Shown here piece after piece: positions 31,679-43,498 of a DNA stretch of 64,000 bases. A model generated the notes under the pieces. The model was not told the origin of the DNA and made no database searches. It saw nothing but the letters and a program-made list of their open reading frames with translations. Every line of letters starts with the position of its first letter. Position 1 is the first letter of the stretch. The translations under genes were made by a program, and so were the position numbers. Source of the stretch: Strongylocentrotus purpuratus (taxonomy: Eukaryota; Echinodermata; Echinoidea; Camarodonta; Strongylocentrotidae); the NCBI RefSeq assembly GCF_000002235.5, contig NW_022145604.1:29423291-29487290 (forward strand), read 5' to 3'.

Positions 31679-33968
31679 TCAGGTGGGCTGTATCTATACA
31701 GACCACCTTATAATTTTGTTAAAATTGCCTTTATTATTATTTATTTATTTTATTTCTAACCACTTTTTTGTTAACAAGATAACTTGAAAATGGCTAAATC
31801 AAATACTTGAAATTTGGCACACATATGTATAGGCATATGGAGAAAACACGGTAAGGTTTAAACCTTGACCTTGACTGATGACGTCATCTAGGCGCCATTT
31901 TGTGAAATTTTCTGAAAATTTACTCATGATCATATTTTCATAACGGTAAATCATTTCTCATTCATATTATCATGATCAAGGTCAATATCAGTCCGGTCAA
32001 TTTCATGTCAAAAAACGCGCGCGTGCGCGTACGTCCGCGCGTTAGTGCGCGCGCAAAATTTTATAATGCTGAGAATCGTTTCAAATTTATTTTGCATACG
32101 TTTAAGGCCATTTTAAGCATTTTATAAAAAATCGCGCAAAAATCGCGCACACGTGCGTGCGCGCGCGTTTTCGCGCGTAACACACATTACAAAACATAGA
32201 ATCGCCATTTTTTTCTTTCAAGATATTTTCCATATTTTTACAAACAAATGATACCATGTTTATCTCTTTATGACTATTATTAACGGAATGAGCGTTCGCT
32301 TAACATAAATGTCCGTGCGCGCGAGCTCTTGTAATACATAACATACATGGGCAAAAACATGCCTATACACAATTCATTATAGCTCTTTGGGATGCACCTG
32401 GACCCCAATTCTGTTTTGATATTTGAAAAGAGTATGAGTCGGAGATATGATTTCATGTCTCATTTGGCCATTAAGTGTATCGTGACATCATCTTAATGGC
32501 CTTGGAACTCAAAATACGAATTTGCATATTATGACGTCAGCATATTTATGGAAAATTTATTGTATCTCTGTATATATTGATCGATTTTCTTCCAAATTTT
32601 GATACGTTGTAGCTTATACAATTCTCTACAAGCTAATTTACCACCATTTTTAAATTTGATCACGTCATCATAGTAAAAATTTCGATTAAAGAGCACAAGT
32701 CATGTCAAAAAAAATTATTGATTTATCAGGTGGGCTGTATCTATACAGACCACCTTATAATTTTGTTAAAATTGCCTTTATTATCAGGTGGGCTGTATCT
32801 AATACAGACCACCTTATATTTTTGTTAAAATCGCCTTTATTTATTCTTTATTATTTATTTTTCTTATTCTTTCTTACCACTTTTTTGTTAGCAAAATAAC
32901 TTGAAAATGGCTTAATCAAATAAATTGAAATTTGGCACACATATGTATAGGCATATGGACAAAGCGCGGTAATGTTTTCAACCTTGACCTTGACTGATGA
33001 CGTCATCTAGGCGCCATTTTGTGAAATTTTCTGAAAATAAACTCATGATCATATCTTCATAACCAAAAGTTATTTCTCATTCATATTTATCATGATCGAG
33101 GTCAATATCCGTCCGGTCAATTTCAGGTCAAATAACGCGCGCGTGCGCGCGCAAAATTTCAAAATGCTCAAAATCGTCTCAAATTTATTTTGCATACGTT
33201 TCAAGTCATTTTAAGCATTTTATAAAAAATCGCGCACACGCGCATGCGCGCGCGTTTTTTTCGCGCGTAACACCATTACAAAACATAGAATCGCCATTTT
33301 TTTTCTTTCATGATATTTCTCATATTTTTGCGAACAATTTGATACCATGTTTATCTCTTTATGACCATTGAGAAAAAGATGAGCGTCCATTCAAGATAAA
33401 TGTCTGTGCGCGCGAGCTCTTGTAATACATACCATATATGGGCAAAAACATGCCTATACAAATTCCATTATAGCTCTTTGGGATGGAACTGGACCCCCAA
33501 TATTTTTTCATATTTTGATAGAGAATGAGTCGGAAATATGATTTGAAGTCTCTTTTGGCTATTAAAATTATTTTGACATCATCATAATGGCCTTCGAACT
33601 AAAAATAGGATTTGCATATTATGACGTCAGCATATTTATGGAAAATTAATTGTTTCTCTGTATATATTGATCGATTTTCTTCAAAATTTCGTTTTGTAGC
33701 TAAGATAATTCTCTACAAGTTCAATAATGATCATTTTTCATTTTGATGACGTCATCAGAGTGAAAATTTCGATTAAAGGCCTCATGTCAGAAATTTCACA
33801 ATTTGCGTGTTATGACTATAGAAGGTGATTTTCGTTCACGTAATGAATCTACATGATATTGTTTATTAAGAATTTTTAAGCAATATCTCGCTTAATTTTG
33901 CTCTATTTTTTTTCAAATTTTAGTTGACCAGCCCACCTATACTTGTTCCAAACAAGTATTATGTCTAG
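31679..33968 (+). mobile_element. Helitron-like non-autonomous elements in tandem
   Basis: Three 5' ends read A|TCAGGTGGGCTGTATCTA, at 31679, 32726 and 32784. Copy 1 (31679-32725) lacks a 3' end, the middle piece is 58 bp, and copy 2 (32784-33968, 1185 bp) ends with the hairpin ATACTTGTTCCAAACAAGTAT... region at 33939-33959 and then CTAG followed by T. TC start, CTRR end, 3' hairpin and A|T target fit Helitrons. Copies 1 and 2 are homologous throughout (for example TTGACTGATGACGTCATCTA, GCGCGAGCTCTTGTAATACA) and both carry GCGCGCGTGCGCG blocks. No Rep/helicase. Confidence 0.6.
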
Positions 33969-35884
33969 TTTTAGCTTTTTTTTTTAGCTCATCTGGAAAA
34001 ATTCCGTTTCATAATGAAAGGTTGAATACATGGCATAGGGGTCTACAGATGTGCATAATGACCTGTTTAATGACTCTTGGACTGTATTCGTCCAAACCTG
34101 CAGTTTTATTGTTTCCAAAAGTACTGACAATGTTACAAATTTCGTTTTCCCTAGTAGGATATAAATACAAGGAGTCAACAGGTGGATCATTCACATACTG
34201 TAAATAATTCGTTTGGGTACCTGGGATTTTATTTGCTAAAGATGAACCAATGCTTGTAAAGAAGTCATCAAAGGAGTTCGAAATAATGTCCGGTTCTGTA
34301 GCGATGTCCCCGTTATAATTAAATACAGAATTCTCAGCTGGCTTACTTTTGTTAAGTAGTGAATTGATCGTTTGCCACGTACGATTTACATTAGATTTAT
34401 TAAGTAAAAATTTGTCATGGAAATACTGAGATTTTGCTTTACGAATTAATCCTGTGAGTAGGTTACGATAGTTTTTATACACATAAGCATGTTGGTCTGA
34501 TGGGTTACGTAAATACATTTTGTATAATTTATTCTTATGTCGGATCGACTGTAACAGTCCATTCGTCATCCAACATTTTAATTTCTTGTTTTTGTCTAAT
34601 ACAATTGAAAAATGCTTTAATATTTACAATGCACGAAATTTATGTTGAAAAATATTATAACTATCGTTTGGATCTTCTGCAGCATATACATCCCTCCAGT
34701 TGACTTCGTGCAAATTCCTAATTAAGGCCTCAATATTTCTCTGATTTATAATTCTGTGACCTGTGTTTACTTTCGATGATTTGACATTAGCAACATTTAA
34801 CTTTGAAATGGTAAAGACAGGCAAGTGATCGGATACATCACAATACAATAGACCAGTATCATGAAATGAAAGTAAGTTATTTGTAAGTATATTATGTATT
34901 AAAGTGGCAGATGACTTCGTAATTCGTGTAGGTTTGTCGATTAAGGGGTAGCATGAGTTACTGAATACTATATCAATAAAGTTTTTTTACCGAGTTGTTT
35001 TTATCATGTTGTAATAAATCGTTATTAAAATCACCCATTACATAACACATATTCTTGTCGCTAGTTATTTTGTGGAACACAATGTCCAGTGCTTCAGAAA
35101 AAATATCGATCTGAATATTTTGGGGTTTGTATACCACACCAACTATAATATTCTTTGTCTTTTCTTGAACTATTTCTATAAAAATGGAGTCACAAATTTC
35201 TGAATCAAGCGTCAGGTCATCTCTTAGGAAATAAGATATATACATTCCAACACCCCCGCCACGACCATGGTCTCTGTTCTTACAGATAAAAGTATATTCA
35301 TCGATATTTATTGAGAGACTAGCGTCTCTTAGCCAGGTCTCCGAGATGCCAATTACATCAAACTGGAAATTTAAAATACTCAAGAAATTTTTTAAGGAAT
35401 CACAATTTTTAAAAATACTCCTAACGTTGAAATGTATATTCGAAAAGGTTGCATTATAGTAGTAATTAGTAATTAGAAGTGGACGTAACGTAGTTTGCAA
35501 AATAATTTTTGTCAGGGTCGATATCTGCATTGTTATTGTGCCTCTCACTTTCAAGTACAATTGGATTAAATCTGAGATTTAAATAGGTATCTTTGAAGGG
35601 AGCGTGCCGATTTGATATAATTGATTCCAAATCGTCTATATGATGAAAAAGGAACATGTGAGAATAGCAGTTAACACACATGAGCAAGTTCTCATTCCAT
35701 GAGTTATGTACAACATTACAATGGCATGATTGACAATGAAAGGTTTGATTACGTAATAGGACAGTGTTGTCGGTAGGCATTGAATTACCCGCCATGCAGA
35801 TTCAGGATTGACAACAAATATCGTGTACATGATTTTACTTGAATGATATGCATGCTGTCTAAAGATACGATGTAGTACGTCTTG

Positions 35885-36500
35885 TTTTTTAATTGTTCCA
35901 TTCTGTATTTGTATGTTTTAAATGTTTTTATGAAGAGTGTTGAATAAACTTTGAATTGAATTTGTTTGAACATCTAACATATCTAAAGCACCTTCTTGTA
36001 TACTATTTAATACATTTGACCTTGTAACCTGTGCAGGTCTCCTGTTCCATAGGAAATCAAAAAATAACTTATCGAGCTCCTTAACTATCTCTTTAGGACA
36101 AGACAAAACTTGTGATGTATAAATGATTTTCGACATTATCAATGGTTTTAATATCATTATTTTCCCTTTAAGCTTGAGATTTCTCTGCTTCCATAGATTT
36201 AACAGCTGTTTTATTTGTAATATTCTCTCTTCAGACCAGTTCATTTCTAAGCCTATATCTTTATTTTTACAAAAAAGATACCAAGTGACTTAACATAAAT
36301 AGCTCCCATAACATATTTGTTGGATCGTTGGTTCCCAATCAGATGGCTTTTGTCTTGTTTTCATTTAATTGAATTCCAGAATACTTTTCATTTTTTTAAA
36401 TAAACTTTAATCATAGCTGTGTTTACCTGACTAGCTGTACGAACAAATAATGTCATGTCATCTAATAACTGTGATATTTGTAATGTTTTCTTATTACAAC
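35885..36500 (-). mobile_element. L1-like LINE fragment
   Basis: Minus-strand reading gives ISQLLDDMTLFVRTASQV, then after a broken stretch NLWKQRNLKLKGKIMILKPL and FFDFLWNRRPAQV. The layout and wording match the C-terminal half of L1/Tx1-type reverse transcriptases, a different clade from the CR1-like elements nearby. The catalytic box is degenerate (LDDM). Confidence 0.72.
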
Positions 36501-36995
36501 CAACATTATTACGAGGGCTTGCGTTTTGTTTACGATTTCATTCGGGTTGTGTTACGATGGCTTTACGGATTGTTCCGAGTTATTATGCGCACTTTATGTA
36601 TGATTACGAGTATACTTGACGAATAGATATGTATAATTTACGTATTCTTACGTATTTTCTATGATTAAAAAGGTATAAAAGGTGCAAAATCGAACACTTC
36701 ATTTTCAGTTGTTATTTTTTGGCCAAAAATCGTCAGGACTCGTTAATACTCGTATCTAACTCGTATCTATTATTATTCGTAACAACACGTAAACAGGTCG
36801 TAACTAACACGTAAGTTGCTCGTAATTATTCGTGACAACTCGTAACAATCGTGGGATTTTGGCGTAAATACATCGTAATAACTCGTAATAATCCATAAAA
36901 AACTTAAATCGGTCGTAAAATTGGCCAAATCGTAAGGATCCGTGTAAGATCCATGAATATGTGCGATCCGTAAGGACTCGAAAGAAAAAATGTAC
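36501..36995. repeat. CGTAA/ACTCGT-rich patch
   Basis: The left part repeats TTACGA-type words (ATTACGAGG, TTTACGATTTC, GTTACGATGG). The right part repeats their complement (ACTCGTAACAA, CATCGTAATAACTCGTAATAA). TATAAAAGG is at 36675-36683. No coding frame. I cannot assign it to a known element. Confidence 0.4.
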
Positions 36996-37009
36996 GTGTG
37001 AAGGTGGTA

Positions 37010-37995
37010 TTAAGTTGATTCATTTCATTTCATTTAATTTCGTTTATTTCCATTTCCAACAAAGTAAATAAAGTACATGGGATTGCATTGTACATAGTAA
37101 AACAATGAAATTTAACAATATATTTGTAATTGGTCCACAGTGTACAACAGGCATATAAGACAGGTTGTTCATGGAGGGGACTGCTGAAGATCTTGGCTTG
37201 TAGATTGCAGCGCCCTACAACTTACAGTTGCAAAAATAGTATATCAATAATAAAGGAACTCACAAATACATAAACCAAATAAACATAACATAGAAGGAGT
37301 GAAAGGGACAGGGAAAGAAGGGAGACAACGAGAGAGGGCAGGGCTCTTACCTATAACACACACAACACAACACGGGCCGACTGGAATACAGATGGCCAGT
37401 ACAAAAGGAATCAAAATATCCAAATGTGTTTTATTGAGTTAAATACATTTAAAGAGGGAGAGCTAACGCTTGATGATTACGCATTTTTAAAAATGTTATT
37501 TGAATTTAAAAGAATTTAAACTAGGGGCATTCTTGATGCTAACATCAAGAATTGTCCATAGCTTCGGGCCTGCGTAAGTGAATATGGATTTAGCAAGTAA
37601 AGTTCTAGTTAATGGCGGATGAAATTCGTCAGATTGGCGCGTAGGGTATTTGTGTATAGTTTTATTTTTGATGAATATTAAATTGAATCCTGAGGGTAGC
37701 GTATTATTATTTAACTGGTACATAAATTGACCTCGGCTATAACGATATAAATCATTTATTTTCAACACATTATTTTCAACAAATAAAACGTCAGTATGAG
37801 ATCTCCAGGAAGTGTTACAATAACACGCATAGCTTTTTTTTGTAGAAGTAGTATTCTATGAAGATAAGAATCGTATGTATTACCCCAAACAAAAATACCA
37901 CAATTTAAGTAGGGCAAAATTAATGTCGAGTAAAGCATTTGTAGGGAGAAGGTTGGCAGAAAAAACTTTACCTTATTTACAATCCGATTCGACAA
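37010..37995 (-). mobile_element. LINE 3' fragment, CR1-like
   Basis: Minus-strand frames read NKVKFFLPTFSLQMLYSTLI, LPYLNCGIFVWGN, then YPTRQSDEFHPP and YAGPKLWTIL, the C-terminal block of a CR1-like RT. The 3' end is marked by ATTTCATTTAATTTCGTTTA at 37025. It differs from the 29335-35830 copy. Confidence 0.78.
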
Positions 37996-38127
37996 CTAAT
38001 AGTCGCTATTTTCCCATTTAAGGACATTTTTCAACATTCTTTTTTCAGGGAAGTTCTAAATTAGTATTATCTTTCAAATGCCGTTGCCAATTTAACCTTT
38101 TTATTTTTTTGGCCAGCAAATGGGACA
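37984..38127 (+). repeat. Interspersed repeat, copy 2 (see 12742-12892)
   Basis: Shares CAACTAATAGTCG, AAATTAGTATTATCTTTCAA and GCAAATGGGACA with copy 1. It abuts the end of the LINE fragment. Confidence 0.6.
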
Positions 38128-38249
38128 CAGGGCGCTCTATTTCACAGTATATTGTGTACATCATTGACAACTAATTGGTACACCTGAATATAATAACAAT
38201 TTTTAAAATAAATAATCTTAAGACTATTTTAGCAGAATTAAAGCCACAT

Positions 38250-38395
38250 CGTCCTACTTGTAGCTACTTGCTCCCTCTATATAGAAAACAATGCCTAATC
38301 GGTGACCATTGGTCCCCTATGATCCTCTTTTTCTTTTGTTAGTTGAGGACTGAGTTGATGAGATAACCACCTGTCCATTGACCTTGCATAACTAG
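38250..38395 (+). repeat. Interspersed repeat with CTACTTGTAGCTACTTGC
   Basis: Homologous to 49165-49290 (same strand) and 49825-49980 (opposite strand): TAGCTACTTGCTCCCTCTAT, CAATGCCTAA, and GAT(A)ACCACCT are shared. Probably the end of a foldback element; here it is a single arm. Confidence 0.6.
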
Positions 38396-38559
38396 TACAG
38401 ATAAGCTTTAAGATATTAATTGTGTTATATTATATTTTTTTGTATTGAATTGTATCATTTAAAGCACTGCATTGCATTTGGTTATTACCACACATTTCAA
38501 CAGGGCATGAAATCATTGAGTGACAAATAGAAATATGAATTCTATAGAATTTCCAATCA

Positions 38560-39012
38560 AGAGGAACATAAATATTATACACCATCCATTCCTTGCATCT
38601 ATGGACCCACCCTTTGCATCAATGGACCCACCCTTTGCATCTATGGACCCACCCTATGAAACAACCTCCCCCTCATTATTCGTAACACCCCAACAGTCGA
38701 TTCATTCAAATCACTTCTGAAGACATTATTTCATTCAATAATCTGTCAATTATATGCTAGTTTATGTCAAATAATGTTATTTCCTTACTACAAGATGATC
38801 GTAATTATGCAACTATTATAATTGTCTTTATAAATTCACATCATTTTATATTATATCTGATTTTTTCATCATTGTATACGATATGTATATCTGTTAATTC
38901 ATGCATATTTAAATCTGTAGATTAATTGTGTAATTTATTGTATAATTGATTGTTGTAAAGCGCATAGAGAATTAATCATTATGCGCTATATAAAAATGAC
39001 TTTATTATTATT
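38560..39012 (+). mobile_element. LINE 3' terminus with ATT tail
   Basis: A triplicated 24-bp unit (CTATGGACCCACCCTTTGCA) precedes a frame reading TVDSFKSLLKTLFH, the usual end of CR1/L2-type ORF2. Then come TTGTAAAGCGCATAGAGAA, ATGCGCTATATAAA and a short TTATTATTATTA tail. Confidence 0.65.
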
Positions 39013-39128
39013 ATCTGTATCTCTTTCTCTCCCTATATGAAAGAAGAGTGAATGAACATTTTATTTGGAAGGGAAGAGTGATTTGAAAGAAAGGGAGGTA
39101 GAGGAAGAGTGGGAAATAAATAAATAGA

Positions 39129-39139
39129 GAGAGGGAAAA

Positions 39140-39174
<35 letters not shown>

Positions 39175-39205
39175 GAGAGAGAGAGAGAGAGAGAAAGAGA
39201 GAGGA
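39129..39205 (+). repeat. GA microsatellite
   Basis: Nearly uninterrupted GA dinucleotides, flanked by GGAAGAG-rich DNA from 39060. Confidence 0.9.
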
Positions 39206-39499
39206 GAAAAAAACGATACAAAAATAATTAAACAATGCAACACAGTTCCTTTGTGTTTAAAAGAAAACAAATGATAAAGGTTTTTGGAGAAGAAAAAAGT
39301 GTTATCAAGCTGCAGGCAATGCAAGCTCTCCTGGCAGACTGGCCAGGAGGTGGGTGTTTTTCCTCCTGGACTAACAGTCAAATATTCAGACACTTCAGTA
39401 CCTCCAGTAAGCTGCCAAAACATCTCCACTAAGGTTCCGTGTCAGGTATCGTCACATCTCCGCCGAGAATCTTCACACCCTTCATCAACCGGGGATGAT

Positions 39500-39876
39500 T
39501 AGGCGTGTTTTCATCAGCTCGAGTTTGCCAAATATCTCGCTATTTCAACTATCTCGATCGCAAATTATTCAGTTAGTTTGCGTCTTCATCGGCCCGAAGT
39601 TGCAATTAGCGGGATATTTGGTCGGAATAATCATCCCAAGATATCTTGGGATAGTTTGCAAAATATCCCACTATTTGGAAAACTATCCCAGCCCGAAGAT
39701 TCGCACTATCGGCGCGAACGCTGAGCAAAATATCTCGAGCTAATTTCTCATGGTCGAGTTTCAAGTTTCGAGGTCGAATCTCGAGCTGATGAGGACGCGA
39801 TTTGTAACTTCGGGATTATTTCCCAAATCAGAAAAGCGGGCTATTTGGCGATCTCGAGCTGATGAGGACACGCCTA
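39500..39876. mobile_element. 377-bp foldback element with TAGGCGTGT ends
   Basis: The left end TAGGCGTGTTTTCATCAGCT and right end AGCTGATGAGGACACGCCTA are inverted repeats, followed inward by CTCGAG and more paired words. A central perfect palindrome CCCAAGATATCTTGGG lies at 39633. No clear target duplication. Confidence 0.65.
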
Positions 39877-40580
39877 GTGTTGCGCTATTCCCACTTGGTA
39901 ACTGGAACTCTTGCTCGGTGACATTATTATAGGAAAGGGCCTGATATTAGATCTCGGTAATAAATCACGAATGTTTGTCACGATGTCGTTACCTTTTTCA
40001 AAGACGTATAGAAAGGTCAAGAATGTCTAAGCAATGAAAAGTAAAACATATTATTTTGAAAATTCTTATCAAACGCGAGAGCCTTCAAGAAACGGAGGTA
40101 ATTACCTTTATCTATGATTTTAATACAGCAATAACATCTAGCACCCAGAAACACCGGGTATTGACCCTCTTTCGAAAAGAAAAAAAATATAGGTTTTTTT
40201 TTAAGGATGAAAAACTCTATATTTCGGCGAGTAATCCCCTCCCATTAACGATAATCTTGAATCTGCAAACGCATACAGGTAATTGACTCGATGTATACAA
40301 ATGAACTATCTAAAACAAGTTATTGCTATAACGTCTTCGTCTACAAAAGCACATAAAATTAATTTAAAAAAATCTGGCTTGAAATATCAAGTTTTCATAT
40401 GGGATGATCTGAAAAAATTGAACGCAAAAAAAAAAAATATATATTTAAAACACAAACAAACAAACTTGGATTCCTAAGAACTTTTCATTTGTTACTAAGT
40501 GCATTTTTATGATACTAAAATGGTTTGACTAATTCATGTTGCAATAAGTGGGAGGTATTTTTTTTTTCTTCGCCAAATAA

Positions 40581-40901
40581 TTGTACCGTTTGGCCGATTC
40601 AACATTCTAGATTGAAACCAACCATCAAATGCATTTAATTGAATAATGGTCATTTCCCATTCGTGAACATGTTTTGTTTTCGTGCTTGAAGTTCTTCGAC
40701 TTAGCAACAGTTTATTTCAACATCTGTATGAGCAGTTAATATATTGAATAATTTCATAAAAGGTCGGAAATCGTTTCATAGGCTAGCTCTGTAGAAAAAG
40801 GTTCGGAATATCTTGTGTGCCTCAATCAGAAAAGGATGCCTATAGAGGGCGCAATCTAGGTTGGTTTTATTATGGAATGTTGAATCGACCAAAAAGTACA
40901 A
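40581..40901. mobile_element. 321-bp MITE with TTGTAC ends
   Basis: The left end TTGTACCGTTTGGCCGATTC and the right end GAATCGACCAAAAAGTACAA are inverted repeats, and pairing continues through AACATTC and GGTTGGTTT for about 42 bp per arm. No coding capacity. Confidence 0.65.
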
Positions 40902-42083
40902 TTTTCGCGTTTTCAATTACGTTTACAAAATAATTGAATATTACAGACAAATATATTGACACATTTTCAAACATTAACAAGTTACATTTAAACACATACA
41001 TACATTAAACAGATGGAAAATCAAAATGTTACAAGTAACAGAATTTAGGGGGGGGGGGGGGGGTAAGTGTTGAACAATTTATTTAAAAATCAAGGCTAAT
41101 TATCCACAGAGCCTATTAACACATAGACAGTCCAACTCGGTTTTAGTAACTATTATGTGCCGGTCTAACAACGAGTAGGGTAAATGGCATTATAGATATG
41201 AGTTTATGAGGAAGTAAAATGCGAAATGTTCGCTAATTAAAGCTCGATCGCTTCGCTCTAGCTCGCATAAAGTTGATTCTGGATCTCGTACTTAATGTTT
41301 TAATATAATTCCTTAGGCTGTTCCATGTTATAGCCCCCTAGCAGGATAAAGCGTAGAAAACAGAATTTGCGAATGTTTAACATTTAAAAGAAGTCTTCAC
41401 TGTCGGTTGACAATAGCCCTCGTTTCGGTTAATTCGCACCCCCTTGAGGAAAAAGTGAAGCCGTTTATCAATGTTATCACTGTTTCGCTCGACTGCAATC
41501 CTCCCTTGCAAATTTTCCTGAATTAAAAGCATAAATGTATGTATTTTTGACGGTTAAAAATGCAAAAGATACATCATTTGTTCGCTTTGCTCCCTCGCTT
41601 TTAAGGAACATACATACATTTAGGTGAGAGGGAGGAGGGGGGGGGGGGCGCAAATATGGTATTGCTTGCCCTGGTCGCCATTAACCCTAGAAACGCCACT
41701 GTGTAAAATGCATATGTTGGTATAGTGTAGGATACGATGTTTACCTACACACAATGGGCAATGTCAATTATTCGTGAATATAAGATTATGTATGTTTGCT
41801 TTTATAGTCCCCGAGACTTGGTGATAACTAGCTTCACCTAGACCGATTATACAACATGTACACAGTATACAAGCAATAGTGTGAATGAAGGCCCGCATCA
41901 TCATGATATTCAATTCAATTTAAATTCCACAATTTACATAAGCCATTTACTTAAACAATTACATCTACAATAGAATAATAACATATGCATTGATAAAATA
42001 AGTTCTTGTTTCAGCCAAATATACATGTTAAAAATTAAAAAAATCTGTTGCGTCGTAGTGTTTTCTCTGTGGTTCTTTTCTCC
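40902..42083. other. Intergenic stretch downstream of the minus-strand acidic-protein gene
   Basis: Contains G runs at 41049 and 41638 and one isolated hAT-type right end (CTAGAAACGCCACTG ending 41700). An ATTCAATTCAATTTAAATTC block at 41909 resembles LINE tails. No gene seen. Confidence 0.4.
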
Positions 42084-43498
42084 TCAGTGTAGATCTTTAT
42101 CTTGCTGGTCGTCATTAGTTTCCCCTTCCTCCTTCTCCTCCTTCTCATCATCCTTCTCCTCTTTCTCCTCCTCTTCTTCTTGCTTCTCCTCTTCTTCTTT
42201 CTTCTCCTCTGTCGCCTTGTTATCCTCTTCTCCATTCCTTCCTTCCGAAACGTGTTTTGAGTTGTCGTCCAAAGGGTGTAGATCTGAGCCGTCTTTACTT
42301 AGCTCAACACCATTTTGGTCTATCTCTCTCCACCCTTTCCGTTGTCATTCCTCCGCTGTTCTCGTCATTGTCCTTTCCGTTATTATGATGGTCAACAATG
42401 TCACGATCAACGTTATTCCCATGGTCAACAATGTCACGATCAATGTTATTCTCATGATCAACGTTATTCTCATGGTCAACAGAGTCATGATCAACGTTAT
42501 TCTCATGGTCAACAGAGTCATGATCAACGTTATTCTCATGGTCAGCAAAGTCATGATCAACGTTATTCTGATGGTCAACAGAGTCATGATAAACGTTATT
42601 CTGATGGTCAGCAAAGTCATGATCAACGTTATGCTGATGGTCAGCAAAGTCATGATTAACGTTATTCTGATGGTCAGCAAAGTCATGATCAACGTTATTC
42701 TGATGGTCAACAAAGTCATGATTAACGTTATTCTGATGGTAAACAATGTCACGATCAACGTTATTCCATGGTCAACAATGTCACGATCAACGTTATTCTC
42801 GTTGTCAACAATGTCATGATCAACGTTATTTTCATGGTCAACACTGTCCTCATAGTCATCATCGTAATCAACACTCTCATAATCATCATCATTCTCCTGT
42901 GCAACATCTCCACGTGGAGCTGTCACCTGGTGATGTTGCATTTGATAAGCATCATCATGCTCAGCGGTTCCCATAGCAACCTGGTCCCCTCCTCCTTCTA
43001 CAGCTGCAAGTTCTTCTGCCAAGGTATCTTGGATGATTTCCCCGTCTTCACCGATCACCTCGTTGTCATCTAAAACCGACTCAGCTCCATCGCTGTCGGA
43101 TTCGACGTCGCTTTCGTTTACTCTCCTCTTGTTGTGGATGTCGTTTGTTTTATTCGTCACGATGTTTTCAGTGACCGAAGCAGCGACATCGACAGGAGGT
43201 GTATTGTTTTTTAAACTACTTCGACCCTCCTCTCTCGACTCCACCGACCACTCTCCTCGATCTCCCTCATCAATTTTATCTTCGCTTTCATCGTAATAGT
43301 ACTCCTCAGAGCTGTTCGTTTTGAGAGCAATCTTCGTGTCGCCTAATTCTGAATTTCTTTCATCGAATTCATAATCAACTTCCTGTTCGCTTTTCCTCTC
43401 CAAGAAATTGGCGTCAATGCTTGAGCTCTGCATGTCTATTGAGACCTTCTTAGTGTTGTAGTCCTCGTCCATGAGCTCTATGAGTCGAAGTTCGTCCC
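42084..43498 (-). CDS. Acidic-protein gene, ectodomain exon
   Basis: Acceptor ATCGCAG before 43498. It begins GDELRLIELMDEDYNTKK and runs through acidic sequence, the 33-bp VNTR (42388-42850) and an E/K-rich segment. The N-terminal frame and the C-terminal segment (IDQNGVELSKDGSDLH onward) are in the same phase, while the VNTR is best read one phase away because of the 32-bp unit. Confidence 0.55.

Larger units (their letters stand above)
29335..35830 (-). mobile_element. LINE, CR1-like, near full length but three times interrupted
   Basis: Read on the minus strand. First comes a Cys-rich zinc-ribbon-like segment at 35795-35466 (HCQSCHCNVV, LMCVNCYSH). The endonuclease at 35560-34973 has SNIHFNVRSI, DVIGISETWL and MGDFNNDLL; SDHLPVF follows at 34848. 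A linker is at 34569-34009. RT is at 31706-31296 (NYRPISVLSVFSKLFERIVY, AFDTINYNIL) and 30900-30016 (CGIPQGSLLGPLLFILYVND, then FILYADDTNTF, KFLGVYL). The catalytic YADD is intact, but frames are broken. Inserted: the Helitron-like pair 31679-33968 and the TTAA MITE 30930-31314. The tail repeats AAATACAAATA near 29340. Confidence 0.88.

Noticed and set aside
36670-36700. TATAAAAGG as a gene promoter or terminal-repeat signal
   Set aside because: No coding frame or paired terminal repeat found nearby; kept only as an unexplained patch.
39011-39235. Ser/Leu-rich minus-strand frames
   Set aside because: Translation of a GA/CT microsatellite.
39780-39876. CTGATGAG words suggesting a hammerhead ribozyme
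   Set aside because: No GAAA core or closing stems at the right distance; the words belong to the foldback element's inverted ends.
42025-42819. 264-codon plus-strand frame across the VNTR
   Set aside because: Shadow of the minus-strand gene: a 33-bp period keeps all frames open, and the Ser-rich start is the complement of the E/K-rich tail.
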